Positions 14,658-21,558 are shown, counted from the first letter of the stretch. The stretch: DNA of 64,000 nt from Amycolatopsis camponoti (GCF_902497555.1 NZ_CABVGP010000002.1:1810501-1874500); one strand, 5' to 3'. Notes: a model not told the origin generated them from the letters alone. A program made the numbers and translations.

Positions 14658-15803
14658 TCAGTTCAGTTCCGCGAGGACTTCGGCGGTGTCCTGGCCGGCC
14701 AGCGGGGCCAAGCGGCGGATCGAGCCGGGCGTCGCGGAGAACTTCACCGGGATGCCGACCGTGCGGATGGCGCCCTCGCTCGGGTGCTCGACGGTGTCGA
14801 GCAGGTGGCCGTCGCGGACGTACGGGTCCTCGTGCGCGTGGTCCAGTTCGAGCACCGGCGCCATCGGGATGCTGTGCTTCGCGCAGACCTCGGACCACTC
14901 TTCGGTGGTCAGCGCCGGGGCGCACGCGGCGATCTGCTCGGTCAGCCACTCGTTGTCGACGCGGTCGATGGCCTCGCCGTTCACGCGCGGGTCCTGCGCG
15001 AGGTCGGGGCGCTCGGCAGCGGCGAAGAAGTCGCGGAAGTTCTTCGGGTTGTAGGGGATGACGCAGGCGAGGCCGTCCTTGGTGCGGACCGCGGCGTGGC
15101 CCTTCGTCATCGACAGCGCGAACCCGGTGGGGCCTTCGGCCGGCTCGTAGGTGTGCCCGGCGAGGTGCTCGACCAGGTTGAACGCGAGCAGCGTGTCCGT
15201 CATCGGGATCTCGATCTGCTGGCCCTGGCCGGTCTTGTCGCGGTGCACCAGCGCGGCGAGCACGCTGTAGGCGATGGTCAGCGACGACACCTTGTCGCCG
15301 ATGATCGTCGGCAGGTAGACCGGCTCGCCCAGTGCCCGGTTGGTGACGTCGACCAGGCCGGAGGAGGCCTGCACGGTCTCGTCGTAGGCGGCGTTGCCGG
15401 CGCGGTCGGAGTCGCCGCGGAAGCCCTGCGCGTGGGCGTAGACCAGGCGCGGGTTGCGCTCGGCGACGTCGGCGTAGTTCAGCCCGAGGCGGCTCAGCGC
15501 GCCAGGGCGCATGTTGGTGATCAGCACGTCGGCGGTGTCGATCAGCTTGAGCGCCTGCTCGCGCTCGGTTTCGTCCTTGAGGTTGAGGGCCACGCTGCGC
15601 TTGTTGCGGTTGACGTTCAGGTTCAGCGGCGTCATGCCCGGCGTGGTGCGGTACTGGCCCACCCGCACGGTGTCCGCGGGGGACTCGATCTTGATCACGT
15701 CGGCGCCCAGGTCGCCGAGGATCTGGGCCGCGTACGGGCCCATCACCACGGTGGAGAGGTCGATCACACGCACGCCGTCGAGCGGGCCGGTGCTGTTCGT
15801 CAT
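14658..15803 (-). CDS. CaiB/BaiF family class III CoA-transferase
   Basis: 381 residues. The N-terminal LDGVRVIDLSTVVMGPYAAQILGDLGADVIKIE is diagnostic for class III CoA-transferases, and the aspartate of AYDETVQASSGL is the catalytic residue that forms the aspartyl-CoA mixed anhydride. Later segments (GQGQQIEIPMTDTLLAF; IPMAPVLELDHAHEDP) fit the interlocked-dimer family. It is the first gene of the operon and probably loads CoA on the incoming acid or removes it from the product. Start ATG 15803, preceded by AAAGGA. A perfect dyad 88 bp upstream of the start is the likely regulator site. Confidence 0.93.
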   Translation of the reverse strand: MTNSTGPLDGVRVIDLSTVVMGPYAAQILGDLGADVIKIESPADTVRVGQYRTTPGMTPLNLNVNRNKRSVALNLKDETEREQALKLIDTADVLITNMRPGALSRLGLNYADVAERNPRLVYAHAQGFRGDSDRAGNAAYDETVQASSGLVDVTNRALGEPVYLPTIIGDKVSSLTIAYSVLAALVHRDKTGQGQQIEIPMTDTLLAFNLVEHLAGHTYEPAEGPTGFALSMTKGHAAVRTKDGLACVIPYNPKNFRDFFAAAERPDLAQDPRVNGEAIDRVDNEWLTEQIAACAPALTTEEWSEVCAKHSIPMAPVLELDHAHEDPYVRDGHLLDTVEHPSEGAIRTVGIPVKFSATPGSIRRLAPLAGQDTAEVLAELN

Positions 15804-15890
15804 CTTTTCGTCCTTTCGCGCCTTGCTGTTTCGCTCTACTTACGAACGTAGGCGCGGGCGGCGCGAAAGGGAATGATCATGATGCGAACA

Positions 15891-15917
15891 ATGGTATGAC
15901 CGCGGTGGTCATACCAT
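15891..15917. promoter_or_regulatory. Perfect 11-5-11 inverted repeat, probable LysR operator
   Basis: ATGGTATGACC (15891-15901) and GGTCATACCAT (15907-15917) are perfect inverted copies around GCGGT. The dyad begins 4 bp beyond the LysR stop codon and ends 88 bp before the CoA-transferase start on the same strand. It is AT-richer than its surroundings. A LysR activator site at this distance from the operon promoter is the simplest reading; the dyad could also terminate the lysR transcript. Confidence 0.6.
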
Positions 15918-15921
15918 TTGT

Positions 15922-16827
15922 CTAGGTGGTGATCGGGTTTTTGAAGACGTCTTTCGCGGCTTCGACGAGCTCCTGCAGGTCGCCGTCGGTGCGGTCGCGG
16001 CGCCAGAGCAGGCCGGTGTCCAGCTGGGGGCGGAAGTCGGTGAAGGGGAGGACGATGACGTTGTCGAGCCGGTAACCGTGCATCGGGCTCTTGTCGTCGA
16101 GCATGGAAATGGAAAAGGCTTCGCCGCTGGAAATGATTTCCGACGTCCCGCCGTAGCCGGTATTGGTCAGGCGAATCCGTTTCTTGATGCCGAGCTCGTT
16201 CAATTGGTGGTCGAGCTGGTCGAAGTACGCCGGCGTGATTTCCCCAGGTGAGGCCACGTACGGGAATTCGGTCAGCTCGGCGAGGCTCACCGAGTCCCGG
16301 CCGGCGAAGAGATCGGCCGGGACGACCGCGCCGAGCCGTTCCGACATCACCGGCACCTGGTCGAGCGCGGGATCGGTGACCGGCAGCCGGGCCAGCGTGA
16401 GGGCGAGCTTGCCCTCGTGCACGCCCTGGACGAGGTCGGCGGTGGTGCCGGGCCAGCGCTTCAGCTCGTACCGTTCGCGAACGCGCCCGGCGAGGGTGTT
16501 GACGCGGTCCCGCAGGTCGGGGTGCACCCCGGCGGGCATGCCGAGGAAAACGGTGCTGCGCTGCGGCTCGGTCGCCTCCTTGAGCCGCCACGGAATGGCG
16601 TTGACCTGCTCGAGGACGTCCCGGGCGAGCGGCAGCAGCGCGGCCCCGGCGGCGGTGAGCGTGACGTGGTGGGTGCTGCGCTCGAACAGCTGCTGCCCCA
16701 GCTCGTGCTCGAGGTCCTTGATCCGCTGGCTGAGCGGGGAGGCGGCCATGTGCAGCTTCCGCGCGGCCGCGGAGAAGTTCAGTTCCTCGGCGACCGCGAC
16801 GAAGTAGCGCAGGTGCAGCATCTCCAT
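15922..16827 (-). CDS. LysR-family regulator of the acyl-CoA/adc operon
   Basis: 301 residues. HTH at residues 1-62 (LHLRYFVAVAEELNFSAAARKLHMAASPLSQRIKDLEHELG), then an effector-binding domain from about residue 90 (TVFLGMPAGVHPDLRDRV). The gene is on the same strand and directly upstream of the catabolic operon, not divergent as is usual for LysR. The 118-bp gap carries a perfect dyad. ATG 16827 (MEMLHLRYF) is used; ATG 16821 has better spacing from GAGG. Its start faces the 21-bp repeat array. The effector is probably an acyl-CoA or the free acid used by the operon, by analogy only. Confidence 0.92.
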   Translation of the reverse strand: MEMLHLRYFVAVAEELNFSAAARKLHMAASPLSQRIKDLEHELGQQLFERSTHHVTLTAAGAALLPLARDVLEQVNAIPWRLKEATEPQRSTVFLGMPAGVHPDLRDRVNTLAGRVRERYELKRWPGTTADLVQGVHEGKLALTLARLPVTDPALDQVPVMSERLGAVVPADLFAGRDSVSLAELTEFPYVASPGEITPAYFDQLDHQLNELGIKKRIRLTNTGYGGTSEIISSGEAFSISMLDDKSPMHGYRLDNVIVLPFTDFRPQLDTGLLWRRDRTDGDLQELVEAAKDVFKNPITT

Positions 16828-16846
16828 GACCTCGACCCTACGGCCC

Positions 16847-17057
16847 GCACCGTGTCGTCCACCCAGGTACGCGTGTCGTCCACTCCGGTACGCGTGTCGT
16901 CCCTCCAGACACGCGAGTTGACCCTCCAGACACGCGAGTTGACCCTCCGATCACGCCAGTTCCGTCTCCGATCACGCGAGTTCCGTGTGCCGGAACGGAC
17001 GACACGTGTGTCTGGATGGACGACACGTATACCTGGACGGACGACACGGGTGTTCAG
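16847..17057. repeat. Intergenic array A: 21-bp modular units in two inverted blocks
   Basis: Six direct units at 16861-16986 have an exact 21-bp period, with a partial unit before them (16847-16860). An 8-bp centre follows, then three inverted 21-bp units (16995-17015, 17016-17036, 17037-17057). Read on the minus strand, each unit is an 8-bp word (ACGGAACT, GGTCAACT or GGACGACA), a six-base core (CGCGTG, CGCGTA, CGTGTG) and a 7-bp tail (ATCGGAG, TCTGGAG, CCGGAGT). Units 16903-16923 and 16924-16944 are identical. GTTCCG/CGGAAC forms the tip of the large potential stem. The last unit contains the stop codon of the TetR gene. Array B at 39.7 kb shares core and tail. No gene function is implied; it is not CRISPR (no constant repeat with unique spacers). 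Confidence 0.9.
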
Positions 17058-17596
17058 GGGGGCGACGCGCCTCGGCGGACCATCCCCAGGAGGTGGGGTG
17101 TGCGGGGTCCGGCGCCGGACAACGCGATGCCCGTGGCGAGCAGGAGGAGGTCCAGCTCGGTGACGTCGACGGCCACCGCCCCGGCGGTCCGCGCGCGGTC
17201 GAGCAGGGCGGCGGCGGTCGTGTTCATCGCCGCGTGCCAGCCGGCGAACAGGCTCTCGTGGTCCCCCGCGGGATCGGTCAGCGAAAGCGCGAGGGCGCGC
17301 TTCGTCCGCACGTGCTCGACGAACAGCCCGAGCCAGGCGAAGAGCGCTTCGCCGGGGTAGTCGGCGTCGAGGTCCGCGCGGCTTCTCAGCTCCGCGACTT
17401 CGTCGGCGTACACCGCGACGACCAGCTCGCGCCGGTTCGGGAAGTGCCGGTACAGGGTGGCGTTGCCGACGCCGGCGCGACGGGCGATGCGGTCGAGCGG
17501 CGCGTCCGGGCCGTCTTCGGCGAAGACCTCCTTCGCCGCGGCGAGCACGAGCGCCTGGTTGTCCCGCGCGTCCGATCGGCGGGCCCGTGCGGTCAT
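17054..17596 (-). CDS. TetR-family regulator
   Basis: 180 residues. N-terminal TetR HTH (VLAAAKEVFAEDGPDAPLDRIARRAGVGNATLYRHFPNRREL) and a C-terminal helical ligand domain. ATG 17596 follows AAGGAG at 6 bp. It is divergent from an NTF2-like gene with a highly symmetrical 58-bp dyad between them, so it probably represses both itself and that gene. Its stop codon (17054-17056) lies inside the last unit of repeat array A, so the array has grown up to, or into, the end of this gene. Confidence 0.92.
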   Translation of the reverse strand: MTARARRSDARDNQALVLAAAKEVFAEDGPDAPLDRIARRAGVGNATLYRHFPNRRELVVAVYADEVAELRSRADLDADYPGEALFAWLGLFVEHVRTKRALALSLTDPAGDHESLFAGWHAAMNTTAAALLDRARTAGAVAVDVTELDLLLLATGIALSGAGPRTPHLLGMVRRGASPP

Positions 17597-17608
17597 GCTG
17601 CTCCTTGC

Positions 17609-17666
17609 CAAGTGGGGATGTCCCCGGTTAGCGTAGCGGAACACTAACCGGGGAACTCCCCACTTG
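17609..17666. promoter_or_regulatory. Two-block nested dyad between TetR and NTF2-like genes
   Basis: Outer arms CAAGTGGGGA (17609-17618) and TCCCCACTTG (17657-17666), and inner arms CCCCGGTTAG (17622-17631) and CTAACCGGGG (17644-17653), share one centre at 17637.5. All forty arm positions match perfectly. The right arm abuts the GAGGAG ribosome-binding site of the NTF2-like gene. This is the probable operator of the TetR protein, with room for two dimers. Confidence 0.7.
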
Positions 17667-17676
17667 AGGAGTGAGC

Positions 17677-18129
17677 ATGGATGCCGCCGAGGTCCACCGC
17701 CGCTTGGTCGCGTTGACGCCGTTCACCGCGGAGAGCCTCGCCGAAGGCCTGCGCTACATCGACCCGCAGGTGGTCGACCACCGCGGCGGCGCGGGCGGCG
17801 ACCACCACGGCATCGACGCCTGGCGCGCGAAGTGGGAGGCCATGCTCGGCGGCGAGTTCTTCGCGGACTTTCGCGACGTCGGCGTGCGGGTCGAGCAGAA
17901 CGTCGCCGACGGCGAGTTTTCGGTCAACCGCTACACGAGCACGGGAACGCAGCTCTCGACCGGCCGCAGCTACGCCGTGACCAGCATGGACATGATCCGC
18001 GTCCGCGACGGCCGGGTCGTCGAGCACTGGGCCCTGATGGACGTGACGGACCGCGCGGCCCAGCTGGCCCCGCCGGTCAGCCCAGGTGCAGGGGAACCGT
18101 CGCGTCCGACGCCGCCAGGGGGAACGTGA
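17677..18129 (+). CDS. NTF2/SnoaL-like domain protein
   Basis: 150 residues of the SnoaL-like NTF2 fold: LRYIDPQVVDHRGG, GIDAWRAKWEAML, then SMDMIRVRDGRVVEHWALMDV. Such polyketide-cyclase-like proteins bind or isomerise small hydrophobic compounds; no substrate is evident. ATG 17677 has GAGGAG 5 bp upstream. It is divergent from, and probably repressed by, the TetR gene at 17054. The last 53 bp (from 18077) overlap antisense to the end of the histidine kinase gene; this segment encodes a low-complexity Pro/Gly tail and may be an extension after loss of an earlier stop. Confidence 0.85.
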   Translation: MDAAEVHRRLVALTPFTAESLAEGLRYIDPQVVDHRGGAGGDHHGIDAWRAKWEAMLGGEFFADFRDVGVRVEQNVADGEFSVNRYTSTGTQLSTGRSYAVTSMDMIRVRDGRVVEHWALMDVTDRAAQLAPPVSPGAGEPSRPTPPGGT

Positions 18130-19465
18130 TCGTGAAGGCCGCGCCGCCCTCCGGGGCCGGGCCCGCGGTCAGGGTTCCGCCCATGCGCGTGACCAGGCCG
18201 TGGACCAGGGCCAGCCCGATGCCCGACCCGACCGGACGGCGGTCGCGGTAGCGGGCGTTCAGCACGCCGCGCTCGAACGCCACCGCGTAGTCCTCCGGCG
18301 CCAGGCCGGGGCCGCCGTCGCGGACCGAAACGTGAGCGGAAGCACCGGACACCGACAGCGAAAACACCATGGGGGCGCCGGCCGGGGTCACCCGCAATGC
18401 GTTCTCCGCCAGCCCGTCGACCACCTGACGCAGCCGCCGCGCGTCCGCCAGGACCGGGACCGGCGAAGACGGCACCGAAACGGACAACCGCACGTCCTCC
18501 CGCGCGCACCGCAGCTGCCAGACGTCGGCGCAGTCGCGCACCAGCGCACCCAGGTCCAGCGACGCGACGTCCAGCCGGAACTCGTCGGCCCCCAGCCGGG
18601 CCAGCTCCAGCAGGTCCGTCACCAGCCGCTCCAGCCGCACCGCCTCGCGTTGGATCGTCTGACCGGCCCGGACCGCGTCGGGACCGGTCGCGACGCCGTC
18701 CGCGATCGCCTCGGCGAACCCCGTCACGGCGGTCAGCGGCGTTCGCAGCTCGTGCGACACCGACAGCAGGAAGTCCCGCTGCCGCGCTTCGCTCACGGCC
18801 AGCGCGTCGGCCAGCGAGTTCAGCGACCCGGCGACCTCCGCCACCTCGCGCGGCCCCTCCACCGGCACCCGGACGTCGCGCCGGCCCGCCCGCAGCGATC
18901 CCGCGGCCAGTGCGGCCCGCCGCAGCGGACGGCCGAGCAGCCGGCCCGAGAACCAGCCCGCGAGCGCGGCCACCAGCAGCCCGATGCCCAGCGCCAGCGC
19001 GATGCTGCGCACCAGCGCGCGTTGCGTCGCTTCCGCACTGCGAGCCGGCTGCACCAGCGCGAACGCCGCCCCGCGCGTGCCGACCACCCGCGTCTCGACG
19101 AGGTACTGCGCGCCGCCGGCCGTGACGCGCCCGGAGTGGTCCGCGCCGAGCCCGAGCTTGCCCGCGGCCTGCACGGCGACCGCGTCGCCCGCCGCCGGCC
19201 CGCCCGCGCGCCGGACCACCACTGAGATGCCCTGCCCGCGCACGACGTCGGCCACCTTGCCGACGCCGAGCCGGTTCCCGATGCCGGTCTCGTCGAGCTG
19301 CGACGCGACGACGTCGGCCTGCGCGGCCAGCGACGACTGCAGCACGTTGTCCGCCGTCGTCCGGATCAGCCGGGCCGCGACGAGCCCCGCGACGATCACC
19401 GCCACGCCCGCGACGGCGAGGCAGACCAGCGTGATCCGCCCGGCCAGGGTGCCGCGGTACCTCAT
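18077..19465 (-). CDS. Membrane sensor histidine kinase
   Basis: 462 residues: transmembrane helix 1 (8-32), extracytoplasmic sensor of about 115 residues, helix 2 (about 153-173), HAMP linker (RPLRRAALAAGSLRAGRRDVRVP), dimerisation domain with phospho-acceptor H238 in SVSHELRTPLTAVTGF, and HATPase domain (N box LAENALRVTP, G1 DGGPGLAPED, G2 GSGIGLALVHG). It overlaps the response regulator by ATGA (19462-19465), so the two form a cognate pair. The operon also contains a secreted protein and a lipoprotein, which may feed signals to the sensor domain. Confidence 0.95.
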   Translation of the reverse strand: MRYRGTLAGRITLVCLAVAGVAVIVAGLVAARLIRTTADNVLQSSLAAQADVVASQLDETGIGNRLGVGKVADVVRGQGISVVVRRAGGPAAGDAVAVQAAGKLGLGADHSGRVTAGGAQYLVETRVVGTRGAAFALVQPARSAEATQRALVRSIALALGIGLLVAALAGWFSGRLLGRPLRRAALAAGSLRAGRRDVRVPVEGPREVAEVAGSLNSLADALAVSEARQRDFLLSVSHELRTPLTAVTGFAEAIADGVATGPDAVRAGQTIQREAVRLERLVTDLLELARLGADEFRLDVASLDLGALVRDCADVWQLRCAREDVRLSVSVPSSPVPVLADARRLRQVVDGLAENALRVTPAGAPMVFSLSVSGASAHVSVRDGGPGLAPEDYAVAFERGVLNARYRDRRPVGSGIGLALVHGLVTRMGGTLTAGPAPEGGAAFTITFPLAASDATVPLHLG

Positions 19466-20148
19466 GCCTGGTCCGCCGCGTAGCCGATGCCGCGGACCGT
19501 CCGGATCGGACTCGACGCACCCAGTTTCGCCCGCAGCTGCGCCACGTGGACGTCCACCGTCCGCGTGCCGGCCGCGGCGGCGTAGCCCCAGACGGCGCTC
19601 AGCAGCTGGTCGCGCGAAAGCACCTGCCCCGGGTGCCGGAGCAGGTGCGTGAGGAGGTCGAACTCGGTGGACGTCAGGGAAACCTCGGCGTCTCCGGCCC
19701 AGGCGCGGCGGCTGGTGAGGTCGACGCGCGCGCCGCCCACGGCGAACGTCTCGGCAGCCGGTGCCGCCCCCGACGCGCGCCGCAGCACCGTCCGGACCCG
19801 GGCGGCCAGCTCGCGCGGGCTGAACGGCTTCGTCAGGTAGTCGTCGGCGCCGATCTCCAGGCCCAGCAGGCGGTCCAGCTCGTCGTCGCGGGCGGTGACG
19901 AACAGCACCGGCGTCCAGTCCCCGCCCGCGCGCAGCGTCTTGCAGATCTCGATACCGTCCATTCCGGACAGTCCGATGTCGAGCACGATGGCCACCGGCT
20001 TGAGCCGCCGGACGGCGTCGAGCGCCCGGCCGCCGTCCGGCTCGACGTGCACGCCGAAGCCGTCGCGCTTGAGGTAGAGCGCCGCCAGCTCGGCGATCGC
20101 GGCCTCGTCCTCGACCACGAGGACGAGGCCGCGCCCCGGTGACCCCAT
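19462..20148 (-). CDS. OmpR/PhoB-family response regulator
   Basis: 228 residues: receiver domain 7-118 with acidic pocket (VVEDE), phospho-acceptor D57 (IVLDIGLSGMDG) and K of YLTKPFSPRELAARV, then an OmpR-type winged helix (LTSTEFDLLTHLLRHPGQVLSRDQLLSAVWG, TRTVDVHVAQLRAKL, IRTVRGIGY). ATG 20148 is chosen because GGGAG lies 5 bp upstream and the receiver begins at once; a GTG at 20172 has no ribosome-binding site. It is coupled to the downstream kinase and follows the lipoprotein gene after 45 bp. Confidence 0.95.
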   Translation of the reverse strand: MGSPGRGLVLVVEDEAAIAELAALYLKRDGFGVHVEPDGGRALDAVRRLKPVAIVLDIGLSGMDGIEICKTLRAGGDWTPVLFVTARDDELDRLLGLEIGADDYLTKPFSPRELAARVRTVLRRASGAAPAAETFAVGGARVDLTSRRAWAGDAEVSLTSTEFDLLTHLLRHPGQVLSRDQLLSAVWGYAAAAGTRTVDVHVAQLRAKLGASSPIRTVRGIGYAADQA

Positions 20149-20193
20149 ACCCGCTCCCGTCTCCGCCGTCACAGACGAGGAGACGCTAGCCGG

Positions 20194-20382
20194 TCAGGGC
20201 GAGCCATCGCTGTTCATGTCGGATTCGATGCCGTTCAGCGTCGACTCGACCCCGCTCAGCTCGGACGACGCCGGGGAGGTGCCGGAGTCCGGCGAGCCCA
20301 TCAGGTTGTCGCGGCAGGCCGAGCAGCCGAGCGCGATGAGCGCGGCGGCCCCGACCGCCGCCGCGACCCTCGCGCCCCTCAC
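20194..20382 (-). CDS. Small lipoprotein
   Basis: 62 residues. A basic N-terminus (MRGAR), hydrophobic core (AAAVGAAALIALG) and lipobox ending at C20 (ALGCSAC) make a lipoprotein of only about 42 mature residues, rich in Ser, Asp and Glu (SGVESTLNGIESDMNSDGSP). Its GTG start overlaps the stop of the secreted-protein gene (GTGA at 20379-20382). By position it could signal to, or be controlled by, the two-component system downstream, much as the CseA lipoprotein precedes CseB/CseC in Streptomyces; no sequence similarity to CseA is claimed. Confidence 0.75.
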   Translation of the reverse strand: MRGARVAAAVGAAALIALGCSACRDNLMGSPDSGTSPASSELSGVESTLNGIESDMNSDGSP

Positions 20383-20783
20383 TTGGCCGGCTTGCAGTGC
20401 GCGGACGCGAAGGCGTCGAGCTTCTGCTTCGCCGTGGTCAGCTCACCGATCTTGCCCTGACGCTTGGTGGCGCGGTCGTCGAGCTTCTTGGCGCGGTCCT
20501 CGTGCCCGGCGGTGCGCTGGTCCTGGGCGCGGGCCTTGAGGTTGGCGACCGAGCCGGCCACCTCCGGTCCGCCGTTGATGCGCTTCTGCAGGTTGTCGGC
20601 CTTCTTCTGCAGCTTCGGCACCCAGTCGCCGCAGACCTGCTGCGACTCCTCGGGGCTGAGCGTGATCGGCGCGACCGGCGCCGGCGACGTCGTCTGGGCC
20701 GAGGCCAGCGGCGCCGCCACCAGCAGGCAGGCCGCGCTCCCGCAGCCCGCCAGCGCCAGCCGCGTCCAGGTGGTTCCTCGCAT
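20379..20783 (-). CDS. Secreted coiled-coil protein
   Basis: 134 residues. Signal peptide at residues 1-30 (TRLALAGCGSAACLLVAAPLASAQ) with an ASA-Q cleavage site, then a Pro/Thr linker, then an alpha-helical, Lys/Gln/Arg-rich mature part (WVPKLQKKADNLQKRI, ARAQDQRTAGHEDRAKKLDDRATKR) with two cysteines near its ends (QQVCGDW, SAHCKPAK) that could form a disulfide. ATG 20783 has AAGGGAG 5 bp upstream. It is the first gene of the secreted protein-lipoprotein-response regulator-kinase operon. No family is recognised. Confidence 0.8.
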   Translation of the reverse strand: MRGTTWTRLALAGCGSAACLLVAAPLASAQTTSPAPVAPITLSPEESQQVCGDWVPKLQKKADNLQKRINGGPEVAGSVANLKARAQDQRTAGHEDRAKKLDDRATKRQGKIGELTTAKQKLDAFASAHCKPAK

Positions 20784-20905
20784 CGTGTCTCCCTTGGGTG
20801 AGGTGCTTACGGGGAGAACTTTCGCGGTGCGGTGTACGGGCGACGTCCGCCCAGTGTTCGGGCTTTGTAAGGTCGAGCCGGCACCCCGAAGCTTGATTGT
20901 GACTA

Positions 20906-20962
20906 CGGCCGGCCGCACCGCGTCAAGGCGGGAAAGATGCCTTGACCCGGCACCGCCGGCCG
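20906..20962. promoter_or_regulatory. Two-block nested dyad upstream of the secreted-protein operon
   Basis: CGGCCGGC (20906-20913)/GCCGGCCG (20955-20962) and GTCAAGGC (20922-20929)/GCCTTGAC (20939-20946) share a centre at 20934. The dyad lies about 150 bp before the secreted-protein start and 75 bp after the stop of the upstream TetR gene. It may be the terminator of the TetR mRNA or an upstream operator of the two-component operon. Confidence 0.5.
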
Positions 20963-21036
20963 TGTTCTGGCTTCGGATCGGGGTGCGGGGGAGGTCTGGG
21001 TTCTCGCTCGTCCTCGTTCTTCGTGACCCAGGCGTG

Positions 21037-21558
21037 TCAGTAGCGCGCCGTGAACTGCTCCATCGCCGCGTTCACGGCGTCCAGGTCACCCGTCGTGACG
21101 AGGTCCAGCAGCAGGCCGCGCGTCACGGCCAGGCCGAGCCGGGCGTGTGCCGGTCGGTCGGCTTCGGGAACTCCGCGCTCGGCCAGCAATGCCTCGATCG
21201 GGCCCAGCCAGTCCTCGATGACGCCGTCGAGGAACTCGGCCGTTCCCGGGGTGCCGCCTAGGGCCTGGCCGTAGAGCTGGAAGAAGAGCTTTTCGTTGGC
21301 GCGCAGGTCGTCCGCGGTGAGCCGGCGCCAGAACTCCGCCGGGTCCAGGCCGGCCAGCGCCGCCCGCTGGCGGGCTTCGACCTCGCGCGCGACGGCCGTG
21401 AGCAGGCCTTCCTTGGAGCCGAAGTGGTAGATCAGCATCCGGTGGCTGGTGCCGAGGTCGGTGGCCAGCGCCCGCAGGCTCTTGCTCGCGCCGCCGTGGT
21501 GGGCGATGCGGTCGATCGCCGCGTCGAGGAGCTTCGCGCGGGGGCTTGCGTCGATCAT
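21037..21558 (-). CDS. TetR-family regulator with operator on its start codon
   Basis: 173 residues: HTH (AKLLDAAIDRIAHHGGASKSLRALATDLGTSHRMLIYHFGSKEGLL) followed by a C-terminal helical domain (FFQLYGQALGGTPGTAEFLDGVIEDWL). The ATG at 21558 directly abuts a pair of identical 14-bp palindromic sites that continue into the start codon of the divergent SRPBCC gene. No Shine-Dalgarno sequence is seen, and both transcripts may be leaderless or nearly so. The regulator should repress itself and the SRPBCC gene. Confidence 0.9.
   Translation of the reverse strand: MIDASPRAKLLDAAIDRIAHHGGASKSLRALATDLGTSHRMLIYHFGSKEGLLTAVAREVEARQRAALAGLDPAEFWRRLTADDLRANEKLFFQLYGQALGGTPGTAEFLDGVIEDWLGPIEALLAERGVPEADRPAHARLGLAVTRGLLLDLVTTGDLDAVNAAMEQFTARY

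Noticed and set aside
11049..15803. Glutarate degradation operon (CoA-transferase plus glutaryl-CoA dehydrogenase)
   Set aside because: The acyl-CoA dehydrogenase lacks the arginine needed for the terminal carboxylate, so the simple glutarate reading is not supported, although it cannot be fully excluded.
13227..15851. 874-codon plus-strand frame across the acyl-CoA operon
   Set aside because: It is antisense to three well-identified enzymes; its His/Val/Arg-rich composition is typical of shadow frames in GC-rich DNA.
16838..17047. Heptapeptide-repeat protein encoded by array A (21 bp equals seven codons; minus-strand repeats such as STRVSGG and TTRVPGW)
   Set aside because: Frames are open on both strands because 21 is a multiple of three. 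There is no ribosome-binding site, the inverted block would reverse the protein sequence, and array B has no comparable product. The coding reading is a by-product of the period.
16847..17057. CRISPR array
   Set aside because: Units are contiguous with a variable word on a constant scaffold, with inverted halves and no unique spacers, and no cas genes are present.
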